A stretch of 64,000 nucleotides of DNA from NCBI RefSeq assembly GCF_019264375.1, contig NZ_JAHVAI010000001.1:496001-560000 (forward strand). Reading direction: 5' to 3'. The DNA is from Sedimentimonas flavescens. GTDB taxonomy: Bacteria > Pseudomonadota > Alphaproteobacteria > Rhodobacterales > Rhodobacteraceae. The position numbers and the translations under genes are program-made. Below, piece after piece: positions 57,350 through 64,000 of this stretch (position 1 is the first letter of the stretch; the number at the start of each line of letters is the position of its first letter). The notes beneath the pieces were generated by a model, which was not told where the DNA came from, ran no database searches, and saw only the letters and a list, made by a program, of their open reading frames with translations.

Positions 57350-58009
57350 ATGCGCATTCTGCTGATCGAGGATGACACCGTTCTGGGCGCCGCTGTGCGC
57401 GACCAGATCGCGGCCGATGGCCATTCGGTCGATTGGGTGACGCGGCTCGATCAGGCGGGCGATGCGGTGGCGGGAACGGTCTATGACCTGCTTCTGCTCG
57501 ACCTGATGCTGCCGGACGGGCGCGGCATCGGCTTTCTCAAGGCCCGGCGCGCGCGGGGCGATGTGACGCCGGTGATTATCCTGACCGCGCTCGATCAGGT
57601 CTCGGACCGGATCGAGGGGCTGAACGCCGGGGCGGACGACTACCTTGTGAAACCCTTCGATCTGGCGGAACTTTCGGCGCGGATCGGCTCGGTCTCGCGG
57701 CGCTATGCGGGCAATCCCAACCCGCTGATCGAGCATGGCGCGCTCCAGATCGACCTGTCGGCGCGCAGCATCCGGCGCGACGGCAAGCCCGTGGTGCTGA
57801 CCGCGCGGGAATGGGCCCTGTTCGAGGCACTGCTTGCGCGGCCCGGCCAGCTTCTGTCGAAAGCCCAACTGGAGGAGAAGCTTTACGCCTTCGGCGCCGA
57901 GATCGAGAGCAACACGATCGAGGTCCATGTCAGCCGCCTGCGCAAGAAACTCGGCGCGGGCGTGATCGAGACCGAACGCGGCCTCGGCTACCGGCTGGGG
58001 TCCGCATGA
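57350..58009 (+). CDS. OmpR-family response regulator
   Basis: A 219-residue regulator. Receiver domain residues 1-115 hold the acidic pair EDD (7-9), phospho-acceptor Asp51 (LLLLDLMLPDGRG) and Lys101 (DDYLVKPFD). The winged-helix DNA-binding domain follows, with TAREWALFEALLARPGQ and NTIEVHVSRLRKKLG. It is closest in build to QseB/PmrA. The ATGA junction ties it to the kinase. It likely binds P1 and P2. Confidence 0.93.
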   Translation: MRILLIEDDTVLGAAVRDQIAADGHSVDWVTRLDQAGDAVAGTVYDLLLLDLMLPDGRGIGFLKARRARGDVTPVIILTALDQVSDRIEGLNAGADDYLVKPFDLAELSARIGSVSRRYAGNPNPLIEHGALQIDLSARSIRRDGKPVVLTAREWALFEALLARPGQLLSKAQLEEKLYAFGAEIESNTIEVHVSRLRKKLGAGVIETERGLGYRLGSA

Positions 58010-59340
58010 AACTGCCGCGCAGCCTTCAACTTCGGCTTGCGACCTCGGTTGGCCTCTTGCTGACCGCGCTGTGGCTGACGGCGGCCTCTCTGACCACCAT
58101 CGTGCTGCGCAACGAGATGAACGAGGTCTTCGACTCGGCCCTTCAGGAAACCGCGCAACGGCTGCTTCCGCTGGCCATCGTCGATATCGTCAACCGCGAG
58201 GAAGAGGGCATCACGCAGAGGCTGGCCACGATCCGCGAGCATGACGAGTATTTCACCTATATCGTGCGTGACGAACGCGGGCGGGTGTTGCTGCAATCGC
58301 ATGGTGCCGATCCGGCGATCTTTCCCGCATACGAAGGCCCCGGCTTCTCGCAAAACGCCACCTATCGCTTTTTCCATGATGAGGCCCTGCGCGGCAGCCT
58401 GCGCATCTCGGTGGCCGAGCCCCTGACTCATCGCGCCGAGGTTGCGCGCGAGATCCAGATGGGCCTCAGCCTGCCGCTGCTGATCGTCATTCCGATCGCG
58501 CTCTTGGCGGTGCTGTTTGCCGTGCGCCTCAGTCTGCGGCCGCTCAACCAGTTTCGCAGCGCGCTGGCGGCACGCGGGGCGCGCGATCTGTCGCCGCTGG
58601 CCGGTGGCGATCTGCCCACCGAGATCGCGCCGGTTGTCGAAACCCTGAACGGCCTGCTGACCCGGCTTGAGGGCTCCTTCGAGGCCGAGCGCAACTTTGC
58701 CTCGAACGCCGCGCATGAGCTGCGCACCCCCCTTGCGGGCGCCATCGCGCAGGCGCAGCGCCTGCGCGCGGAAACCACGGACCCGATGGCCCGCGAACGC
58801 GCAGGCGAGATTGAATCCACGCTCAAGCGCCTGACGCGATTCTCCGAACGGCTGATGCAACTGGCCCGCGCGGAAGGCGGGCGGCTGCGCCTCGATCATG
58901 CCTCGGATCTGCGCGCGGTGGTGCGGGTCATCGCGCAGGACATCGGCCGCGCGGCCACGCCCGAGCGGCTGCACCTCGATCTGCCCGAACAGCCGGTCAT
59001 GTCGGATCTCGACCCCGATATCCTTGGCATCCTGAGCCGCAACCTGATCGAGAACGCCCTGCGTCATGGACATGCAGACGCGCCCGTCGAGGTTTCGCTG
59101 AGCGACACGGGGCTATTGCGCGTCGCCAATGACTGCGCGCCACTTGACCCCGATACGCTGGACCGGCTGACGCGGCGGTTCGAGCGCGGGGACACCCGCG
59201 CCGATGGATCGGGCCTTGGGCTGACCATTGTCGCGGCCATCGCGCAGGGCATCGACAGCCCGCTCACGATCCGCTCGCCACGACCCGGCCAAGCAACGGG
59301 GTTCGAAGTGTCGATCGCCCTGCCTGTCGAGCCCGCCTAG
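58006..59340 (+). CDS. Sensor histidine kinase
   Basis: A 444-residue kinase with membrane segments at about 12-34 and 154-176 around a periplasmic domain of about 120 residues, with many acidic residues. HAMP-like linker LRPLNQFRSALAARGARDLSPL, H-box FASNAAHELRTPLAG (His237), N-box NLIENALRHG, and G-box DGSGLGLTIV. It resembles QseC/PmrB-type kinases. The 3' end overlaps the dctD-like gene by 4 bases, convergently. Confidence 0.92.
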   Translation: MKLPRSLQLRLATSVGLLLTALWLTAASLTTIVLRNEMNEVFDSALQETAQRLLPLAIVDIVNREEEGITQRLATIREHDEYFTYIVRDERGRVLLQSHGADPAIFPAYEGPGFSQNATYRFFHDEALRGSLRISVAEPLTHRAEVAREIQMGLSLPLLIVIPIALLAVLFAVRLSLRPLNQFRSALAARGARDLSPLAGGDLPTEIAPVVETLNGLLTRLEGSFEAERNFASNAAHELRTPLAGAIAQAQRLRAETTDPMARERAGEIESTLKRLTRFSERLMQLARAEGGRLRLDHASDLRAVVRVIAQDIGRAATPERLHLDLPEQPVMSDLDPDILGILSRNLIENALRHGHADAPVEVSLSDTGLLRVANDCAPLDPDTLDRLTRRFERGDTRADGSGLGLTIVAAIAQGIDSPLTIRSPRPGQATGFEVSIALPVEPA

Positions 59341-60641
59341 ACGCGGATCCCGTAGCGCCCGATCTTGTCGTTCAGCGTGCGCCGGGCGATGCCCAGAACC
59401 TGCGCCGCGCGCTCGGTATTGCCGCGACAGCGTTCCAGCGTCGCGCGGATCTCGCGCGCCTCATAGGCGGCGACCTTGTCAGCAAGGCTTTGCGGCGCGT
59501 CCTGCGCGGCAGCAGGCGCGTCGGGCAAATCGAGACCCAGGGCGAACCGCTCGGCCGAGGCACGCAGCTCACGCACATTGCCGGGCCAGGGGCGGCGCAA
59601 CAGCTGCTGGCGCAGCAGGTAGGGCACCTCGGGTAAGGCCTTACCGTAGCGACGCGCAGCGAGTTCCGCGAAATGGACGAAGATCTGCACGATGTCCTGA
59701 CCAAGCCCGCGCAGCGGCTCCAGCACGATCTCGGCTCCGGCCAGCCGGTAGAACAGATCGGCGCGGAAGCTGTCATCGAGCGAGAGTTTGCTCAAGTCGG
59801 ATTTCGACAGGGCGATGATGCGCAGGTCAAGCGGGCGCAGGGTGTTTTCTCCCAGACGCTCCACCTGGCGTTCCTGCAACGCGCGCAGCAGTTTCGCCTG
59901 CGCCGGTTTCGGCATCGCCTCGACCTCGTCAAGCACCAACGTCCCGCCCGAGGCGCTCTCAAGCTTGCCGGGCTTGTCGAGCGCACCGGGGAAGGCGCCC
60001 GCGACATGGCCGAACATCTCGATCTCGAAAAGCTGCTCGGGCAGCGCGGCACAGTTGATCGCGACGAAGGGGCCAGCGGCACGCGGGCTTACGGCGTGCA
60101 AGGCGCGGGCCACCAACTCCTTGCCCGTGCCGGTCTCGCCGGTGACGATGATGTCGAGATCGAGCGGCGCCAGCGCCGCGATGCGGGCGCGCAGGGCCTC
60201 GATCGCGGGGGACTGGCCCAGTATCTCGGCCCCGTCGCGGCGCTGAAGCTCGGTTTGCAGACGGCCCAGTTCGGCGCGCGTGGCGGCTGCGCGCAGGGCC
60301 CGGTCCACCACCACCAGAAGATGCGCGGCATCATAGGGTTTTTCGAGGAAATCCTCGGCCCCAAGCCGCATGGCGCGCACGGCATGGGGCACATCGCCAT
60401 GGCCGGTGATCAGGATCGCGGGCAGCCCCGGCATCCGGATCTTCAGCGCCTCGAGCAGCTCAAACCCGTCCATTCCCGGCATCCTCAGATCGGTGATGAT
60501 CAGATCGGGCGTCACCGGGGCGGCCAGCGCCGCCTCGCCCGAGGCGAAACCCTCGGCCCGGTAGCCGCCCGCCTCGATCAGATCGCACAGCGCGGCACGG
60601 TGGTCGGCGTCATCCTCGACGATATGGATCAATGCGCTCAT
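59337..60641 (-). CDS. DctD-like sigma54-family response regulator with altered GAFTGA
   Basis: A 434-residue protein with receiver (Asp51 in LIITDLRMPG), AAA+ domain with Walker A GETGTGKE (168-175) and Walker B GGTLVLDEVEAMP, and a Fis-type helix (RGNTERAAQVLGIARRTLNDKI). The sigma54-contact loop reads GAFPGA (residues 215-220), with Pro for Thr. It overlaps the DctB-like kinase gene by 4 bases, and the TRAP transporter genes lie in the same set. Confidence 0.92.
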   Translation of the reverse strand: MSALIHIVEDDADHRAALCDLIEAGGYRAEGFASGEAALAAPVTPDLIITDLRMPGMDGFELLEALKIRMPGLPAILITGHGDVPHAVRAMRLGAEDFLEKPYDAAHLLVVVDRALRAAATRAELGRLQTELQRRDGAEILGQSPAIEALRARIAALAPLDLDIIVTGETGTGKELVARALHAVSPRAAGPFVAINCAALPEQLFEIEMFGHVAGAFPGALDKPGKLESASGGTLVLDEVEAMPKPAQAKLLRALQERQVERLGENTLRPLDLRIIALSKSDLSKLSLDDSFRADLFYRLAGAEIVLEPLRGLGQDIVQIFVHFAELAARRYGKALPEVPYLLRQQLLRRPWPGNVRELRASAERFALGLDLPDAPAAAQDAPQSLADKVAAYEAREIRATLERCRGNTERAAQVLGIARRTLNDKIGRYGIRV

Positions 60642-62428
60642 GCCCGCGCCTCTTCGATCAGCGGCAGTATGGCGGTCATCCGGGTGCCTTCACCGGGGAC
60701 CGAGTGAACCTCGAACCGCCCGCCGAATTCAGACAGGATCGCCTGCGAAATGGCAAGGCCAAGGCCCAGCCCCTCGCTGTTGGTCTTGGTCGAAAAGAAG
60801 GGCTCGGTCACGCGCGGCAGGTCCTCGGGGGCGATACCGGTGCCGGTGTCCTCGACGCTCAGATGCACCTCGGCGCCATGCGTGGCGACGCTCAGGCGCA
60901 CCTCGCGCCGGGGCAACCCCTCGACCGCGTCGAGCGCATTCAAAAGCAGGTTGAGCAGCACCTGTTCAAGACGCACGCGCCCCGCCTTGACCCGAATGGG
61001 CGCGCCCTCGACCGTCAGATCGGGCACCACGCCCACGGCACGAGCGCGCGGCTGCACCAGCTCCAGCGCGTTTTCCGCGACCTGCACGGGGTCGATTTCA
61101 ACGAGCGTACCGCTTTCCTTGCGCGAGAAGGACTTGAGATGCTTGATCGTGCGCTGCATCCGGCGGATCAGGTTACGCGCGGTCTCGATGCGCGGGCCGG
61201 TGCGCTCGGGCGTGCGTTCCAGCGAAAGCTCGGCCGCGGCAAGGGTAGCCTCCATCGCGGCAAGGGGCTGGCTGACCTCGTGCACGATTGCGGCGGACAT
61301 GCGACCTAGAGCGGCCATCTTCTCGGTATGGATCAGGCTTTCCTGTGCGGCGCGCAGCTCGGCCTCGGTCTGGCGACGGGCCTCGATCTCGCGGGCGAGC
61401 ATCCGGGTGCGCTCCTCGACCTTGCGTTCGAGCAGTTCCGACTGACGCAGGCGCAGCGCGACAAGCTGACGGCGCTGGCGCTGGATTTTGGCCAGACCTA
61501 TGCCAAGCCCCCAGCAGAGCGCCGCGCCCGCCCCCCAGCCAAGCGACGCGAAAATCGCGGGCAGGACCGGCGCCGCCGAGATCATGCGCCAGTCGTGCCC
61601 GAAGGGCGCGCTTTGCGTGCGCAGCCGCGCCCCTGCCCCGTCAAAAATCCAGCCCTGCGCGCCATGCAGGAGCGGTTCGTCCACCCGCACCTCAGCGCCG
61701 AAATAGGTACGCTGCGAGGTCAGCCGCGCGACCGCCTCGGGCGAAAGCGTCTCAAGCGGCTGATAGCGCCAGGCGGGTTCGCCCGACAGAAACACGATGC
61801 CATCGACATCGGCCACGGCATTGGCCTGCCCCGCCGCGCGCCAGGCCTCTTCCAGCGGATCGAGGACGACCTTCACGACAACGACCCCCTGCTTGCCCTG
61901 CGCAAGGTCGATCCGCGCGGCCAGGAAATAGCCGGGCGTGCCCGTGGTCACGCCGATGGCGTAAAACCCGCCCGCGCCGGTCTTGATCGCCTCGCGGAAA
62001 TAGGGGCGGAAGCTGTAGTTATTGCCGACGAAGCTCTCACCCGTGTCCCAGTTCGAGGCCGCGAGCGTCTGCCCTGCCGCGTCCATCAGATACAGGTGGC
62101 TCGCCCCTGCTAGCCCGGTCACACGCTGCAAATACCGGTTGGCGGCGTCAATCACGCCGGGGTTTTCGGGGTGCAGGATGGCGTCGCGGATGCGGGCGTC
62201 CTCGCCGGTGACCTTGGGCAGGTAGCGAAAGCGGTCGATCTCGGTCTCAAGCGCGCGCAGACTGAGGATCAGGCTTTGTTGCAGCCGCGCGTCGATGTCG
62301 GCGATGGCCGCGCGCCAGGCGAGCGCGCCCGCAAGGACCGCGACGCAGCAGATGGTCAGCACGCTCAGCGCGGCCGGAACCCGGCGCAGACGGGACAGAC
62401 CGCCCCCGGTTGCCGCACCCGCCGTCAT
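60638..62428 (-). CDS. DctB-like sensor histidine kinase
   Basis: A 596-residue kinase. Membrane segments lie near 20-42 and 290-312, and the periplasmic part has a double-Cache-like fold (YLMDAAGQTLAASNWD, NYSFRPYF). A coiled-coil linker (RKVEERTRMLAREIEARRQ) precedes the H-box AALGRMSAAIVHEVSQPLAAM (His383), with N-box LLLNALDAVEG and G-box EGLGLGLAIS. In DctB, this fold binds C4-dicarboxylates. The start forms an ATGA overlap with the DUF1850 gene. Confidence 0.9.
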   Translation of the reverse strand: MTAGAATGGGLSRLRRVPAALSVLTICCVAVLAGALAWRAAIADIDARLQQSLILSLRALETEIDRFRYLPKVTGEDARIRDAILHPENPGVIDAANRYLQRVTGLAGASHLYLMDAAGQTLAASNWDTGESFVGNNYSFRPYFREAIKTGAGGFYAIGVTTGTPGYFLAARIDLAQGKQGVVVVKVVLDPLEEAWRAAGQANAVADVDGIVFLSGEPAWRYQPLETLSPEAVARLTSQRTYFGAEVRVDEPLLHGAQGWIFDGAGARLRTQSAPFGHDWRMISAAPVLPAIFASLGWGAGAALCWGLGIGLAKIQRQRRQLVALRLRQSELLERKVEERTRMLAREIEARRQTEAELRAAQESLIHTEKMAALGRMSAAIVHEVSQPLAAMEATLAAAELSLERTPERTGPRIETARNLIRRMQRTIKHLKSFSRKESGTLVEIDPVQVAENALELVQPRARAVGVVPDLTVEGAPIRVKAGRVRLEQVLLNLLLNALDAVEGLPRREVRLSVATHGAEVHLSVEDTGTGIAPEDLPRVTEPFFSTKTNSEGLGLGLAISQAILSEFGGRFEVHSVPGEGTRMTAILPLIEEARA

Positions 62429-62787
62429 GGCGCGCAGGGCCGCAGCACCAGCGGCTCGGCTTCGGTCGCGCCAAGCGTCACGCAATCGGCGCCGCATAGC
62501 TGCCAGCCCGTGGGCGTCTTGCCCGAGGCCGCCAGCACCAGTTCGCGCACCGGCGGCGCCGAGGGTTGCCAGACCCACCAGCCATCTTCAAACACGCCAT
62601 CGGGGCCGGGTTCCATCCCCGCCCCCGATCCCTTGACCGCCGCCTCTATCAGCCGCATCCGCCCATCCTCGACCCGCCAACGCTCGCGCCAGCTTTCCTT
62701 CTCGACCGAATGGGTCCATTCGAGGCTGAACTCGCCGCCCGCCGCAAGGGCAATCGTCATCGCCCCCGCGATCAGGCAGCCGCTCAT
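62425..62787 (-). CDS. DUF1850 protein
   Basis: A 120-residue protein with a hydrophobic start (CLIAGAMTIALAAGG). The sequence EFSLEWTHSVEKESWRERWRVEDGRMRL is the DUF1850 hallmark. DUF1850 genes accompany TAXI-type TRAP permeases, as here. The role is unknown. It overlaps both neighbours by 4 bases (ATGA). Confidence 0.88.
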   Translation of the reverse strand: MSGCLIAGAMTIALAAGGEFSLEWTHSVEKESWRERWRVEDGRMRLIEAAVKGSGAGMEPGPDGVFEDGWWVWQPSAPPVRELVLAASGKTPTGWQLCGADCVTLGATEAEPLVLRPCAP

Positions 62788-64000
62788 GCCGGCACCCGGC
62801 CCCGGCGCACCCAGAGGAACGCGCCGAACAGAATGGCCAGGGCGAAGCCCACCTCATCGGTCAGGGCCAGCGCCGCGACAAGGCAGAAGGCGCCCGCCAT
62901 GGCGATCAGTCGTTCCCACACCGCCAGCGGACGGCCAAGCCAGCCGATCACCGCAGCCCCCCAGAGCGCCAGCGACAGCACCGCCTTGAGCACGATATAG
63001 GCCACCGCCGGGACATAGCCGATCGCGGCTGCCAGCGGCCCGCCATCTTGCAGCATCAGGGCCGGGGTATAGACCGCCATGAAGGGCACGACGAAGCCCG
63101 CGGCGGCGACCTTGACGGCCTCGAAGCTGATGCGCAGGCCGCTTTCCTTGGCGATCGGTGCCGCTGCAAAGCAGGCCAGCGCCACGGGCGGCGTGAGGTC
63201 GGCGAGGATCCCGAAGTAGAAGACGAACATGTGGCTGACGATCAGCGGCACACCAAGCGCCAGCAGCGCCGGGCCCGCGATCGAGGAGGTGATGATGTAG
63301 TTCGGAATCGTCGGGATCCCCATGCCCAGCACGATACAGGTAATCATCGTCAGCACGAGCGACAGGAACAGGCTGTTCTCGCCCACGCCCACGATATACT
63401 GGCCAAACGTGTTGGCCGCACCGGTCAGGGTCATCACGCCGATGATCACGCCCACCAGCGCACAGGCGATACCCACCGGCAGCGCGGTCTTCGCGCCCTC
63501 GGCCAGGCTGTCACGGCACAGCGCCAGCGTCTCGCGCCCGCCCTTCGAGAAGATATTGACCGCGACCAGCGCCGCCAGCGCGATCATCACGATGTTCAGG
63601 CCGAACTTGAAGAAAGCCGCCGCAATCAGGCCAAGGAAGATCCAGAAGATCACCCGCAGCACCCCCTCGGGCATACCAAGCGCGACCGAGCCGCCGAGGA
63701 TCAGCATCCCCGTCAGCGCCAAGCCCACAGTGCCCGCGAAAAGCGGCGTGTAGCCGGAGAACAGCAGGTAGACGAGCACCGCCAGCGGCAGGATCAGATA
63801 CCAGCCCGCCTTCAGCGCAGCCATGGCCGAGGGCAGATCCTCGCGCTTGAGGCCGCGCAGGTTGCGCTTGCCTGCCTCAAGGTGAACCATCCAGAAGACA
63901 CCGAGGAAATAGAGGATTGCGGGGATCAGCGCGGCCTTGACGACCTCGACATATTCCACACCCAGGGTCTCGGCCATGACGAAGGCCACAGCGCCCATCA
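62784..64000 (-). CDS. TAXI-TRAP transporter fused permease (N-terminus cut by window edge)
   Basis: At least 405 residues of a fused 4TM/12TM TRAP permease are visible. Motifs include LGMGIPTIPNYIITSSIAGPAL, FYFGILADLTPPVALACFAAAPIA and an FSGYTPLFAGTVGL stretch. The frame is open at the window end with no start, so the N-terminal part and the substrate-binding protein lie outside. TAXI systems import glutamate or other carboxylates with Na+ or H+. The operon continues into DUF1850 and the dctBD-like pair. Confidence 0.93.
   Translation of the reverse strand, partial: MGAVAFVMAETLGVEYVEVVKAALIPAILYFLGVFWMVHLEAGKRNLRGLKREDLPSAMAALKAGWYLILPLAVLVYLLFSGYTPLFAGTVGLALTGMLILGGSVALGMPEGVLRVIFWIFLGLIAAAFFKFGLNIVMIALAALVAVNIFSKGGRETLALCRDSLAEGAKTALPVGIACALVGVIIGVMTLTGAANTFGQYIVGVGENSLFLSLVLTMITCIVLGMGIPTIPNYIITSSIAGPALLALGVPLIVSHMFVFYFGILADLTPPVALACFAAAPIAKESGLRISFEAVKVAAAGFVVPFMAVYTPALMLQDGGPLAAAIGYVPAVAYIVLKAVLSLALWGAAVIGWLGRPLAVWERLIAMAGAFCLVAALALTDEVGFALAILFGAFLWVRRGRVPA

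Overview
This is a gene-dense, high-GC chromosomal stretch from an alphaproteobacterium, most likely a member of the Rhodobacteraceae (Rhodobacter/Paracoccus-like). The reasons are a gcrA cell-cycle regulator, an Irr-type box in front of an mbfA gene, MeaB, the xseB-ispA-dxs order, PCu(A)C-type copper genes and a TAXI-type TRAP transporter with DUF1850. It carries about 68 protein genes and one tRNA. I see no insertion sequence, prophage, CRISPR array or rRNA operon.

Layout. 1-2186: recQ (cut by the window edge) and a YggT protein. 2327-6776: thioesterase-like protein, UMF1-type MFS transporter, exported MepA endopeptidase and phytase-like esterase, and a queuosine precursor transporter behind a structured leader. 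6828-7013: a very short ORF with a perfect Shine-Dalgarno sequence and its own terminator. 7138-10176: xseB-ispA-dxs. 10177-13912: a five-gene minus operon (AEC transporter, S-formylglutathione hydrolase, DUF188, HAD phosphatase, ornithine cyclodeaminase-like). 13954-15239: mbfA with an Irr box, divergent from a 50-residue exported peptide behind a palindrome array. 15221-20185: trhO, a membrane protein, pncA-pncB and a PiT phosphate transporter with a possible PHO box. 20279-25551: a tightly overlapping arfB/phospholyase/kinase/NUDIX operon, then dapF-mtaB. 25771-30409: tRNA-Lys, entericidin-like lipoprotein, lepA, copZ-like, LMW-PTP, sirtuin, rpmB. 30535-36032: a copper-chaperone pair, meaB, DUF3108, hrpB. 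36317-40932: argD-argF, gcrA, rimO. 40942-51127: K+ channel with a zinc ribbon, cspA, repeat protein, ettA, cutA, methyltransferase, PhnA-like, acyl-CoA synthetase, BON-LysM protein, ABC exporter. 51294-52703: GT-C glycosyltransferase.

The most interesting region is 52700-59340. A minus-strand set codes for a periplasmic PepSY protein, a poly-aspartate protein, a DUF2271 protein with a flavinylation-like TGAS motif, a membrane PepSY-flavodoxin-ferredoxin reductase fusion, and an ApbE flavin transferase. A divergent two-component system (OmpR-type regulator plus kinase) lies next to it. Both promoters of this set carry the same 49-bp operator layout, CTGA-N7-CTGA-N19-TCAG-N7-TCAG, so the regulator probably controls itself, the PepSY protein and the redox operon. 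I infer a regulated pathway that moves electrons from cytosolic NAD(P)H to an envelope flavoprotein, perhaps for metal or siderophore reduction.

59337-64000 is a minus-strand DctD/DctB-like two-component pair, overlapping by ATGA junctions with a DUF1850 protein and a TAXI-TRAP permease cut by the window edge. The DctD-like regulator has GAFPGA in place of GAFTGA. A separate recurrent feature is a short 3'-end element (five copies) that follows gene ends in the sense direction.
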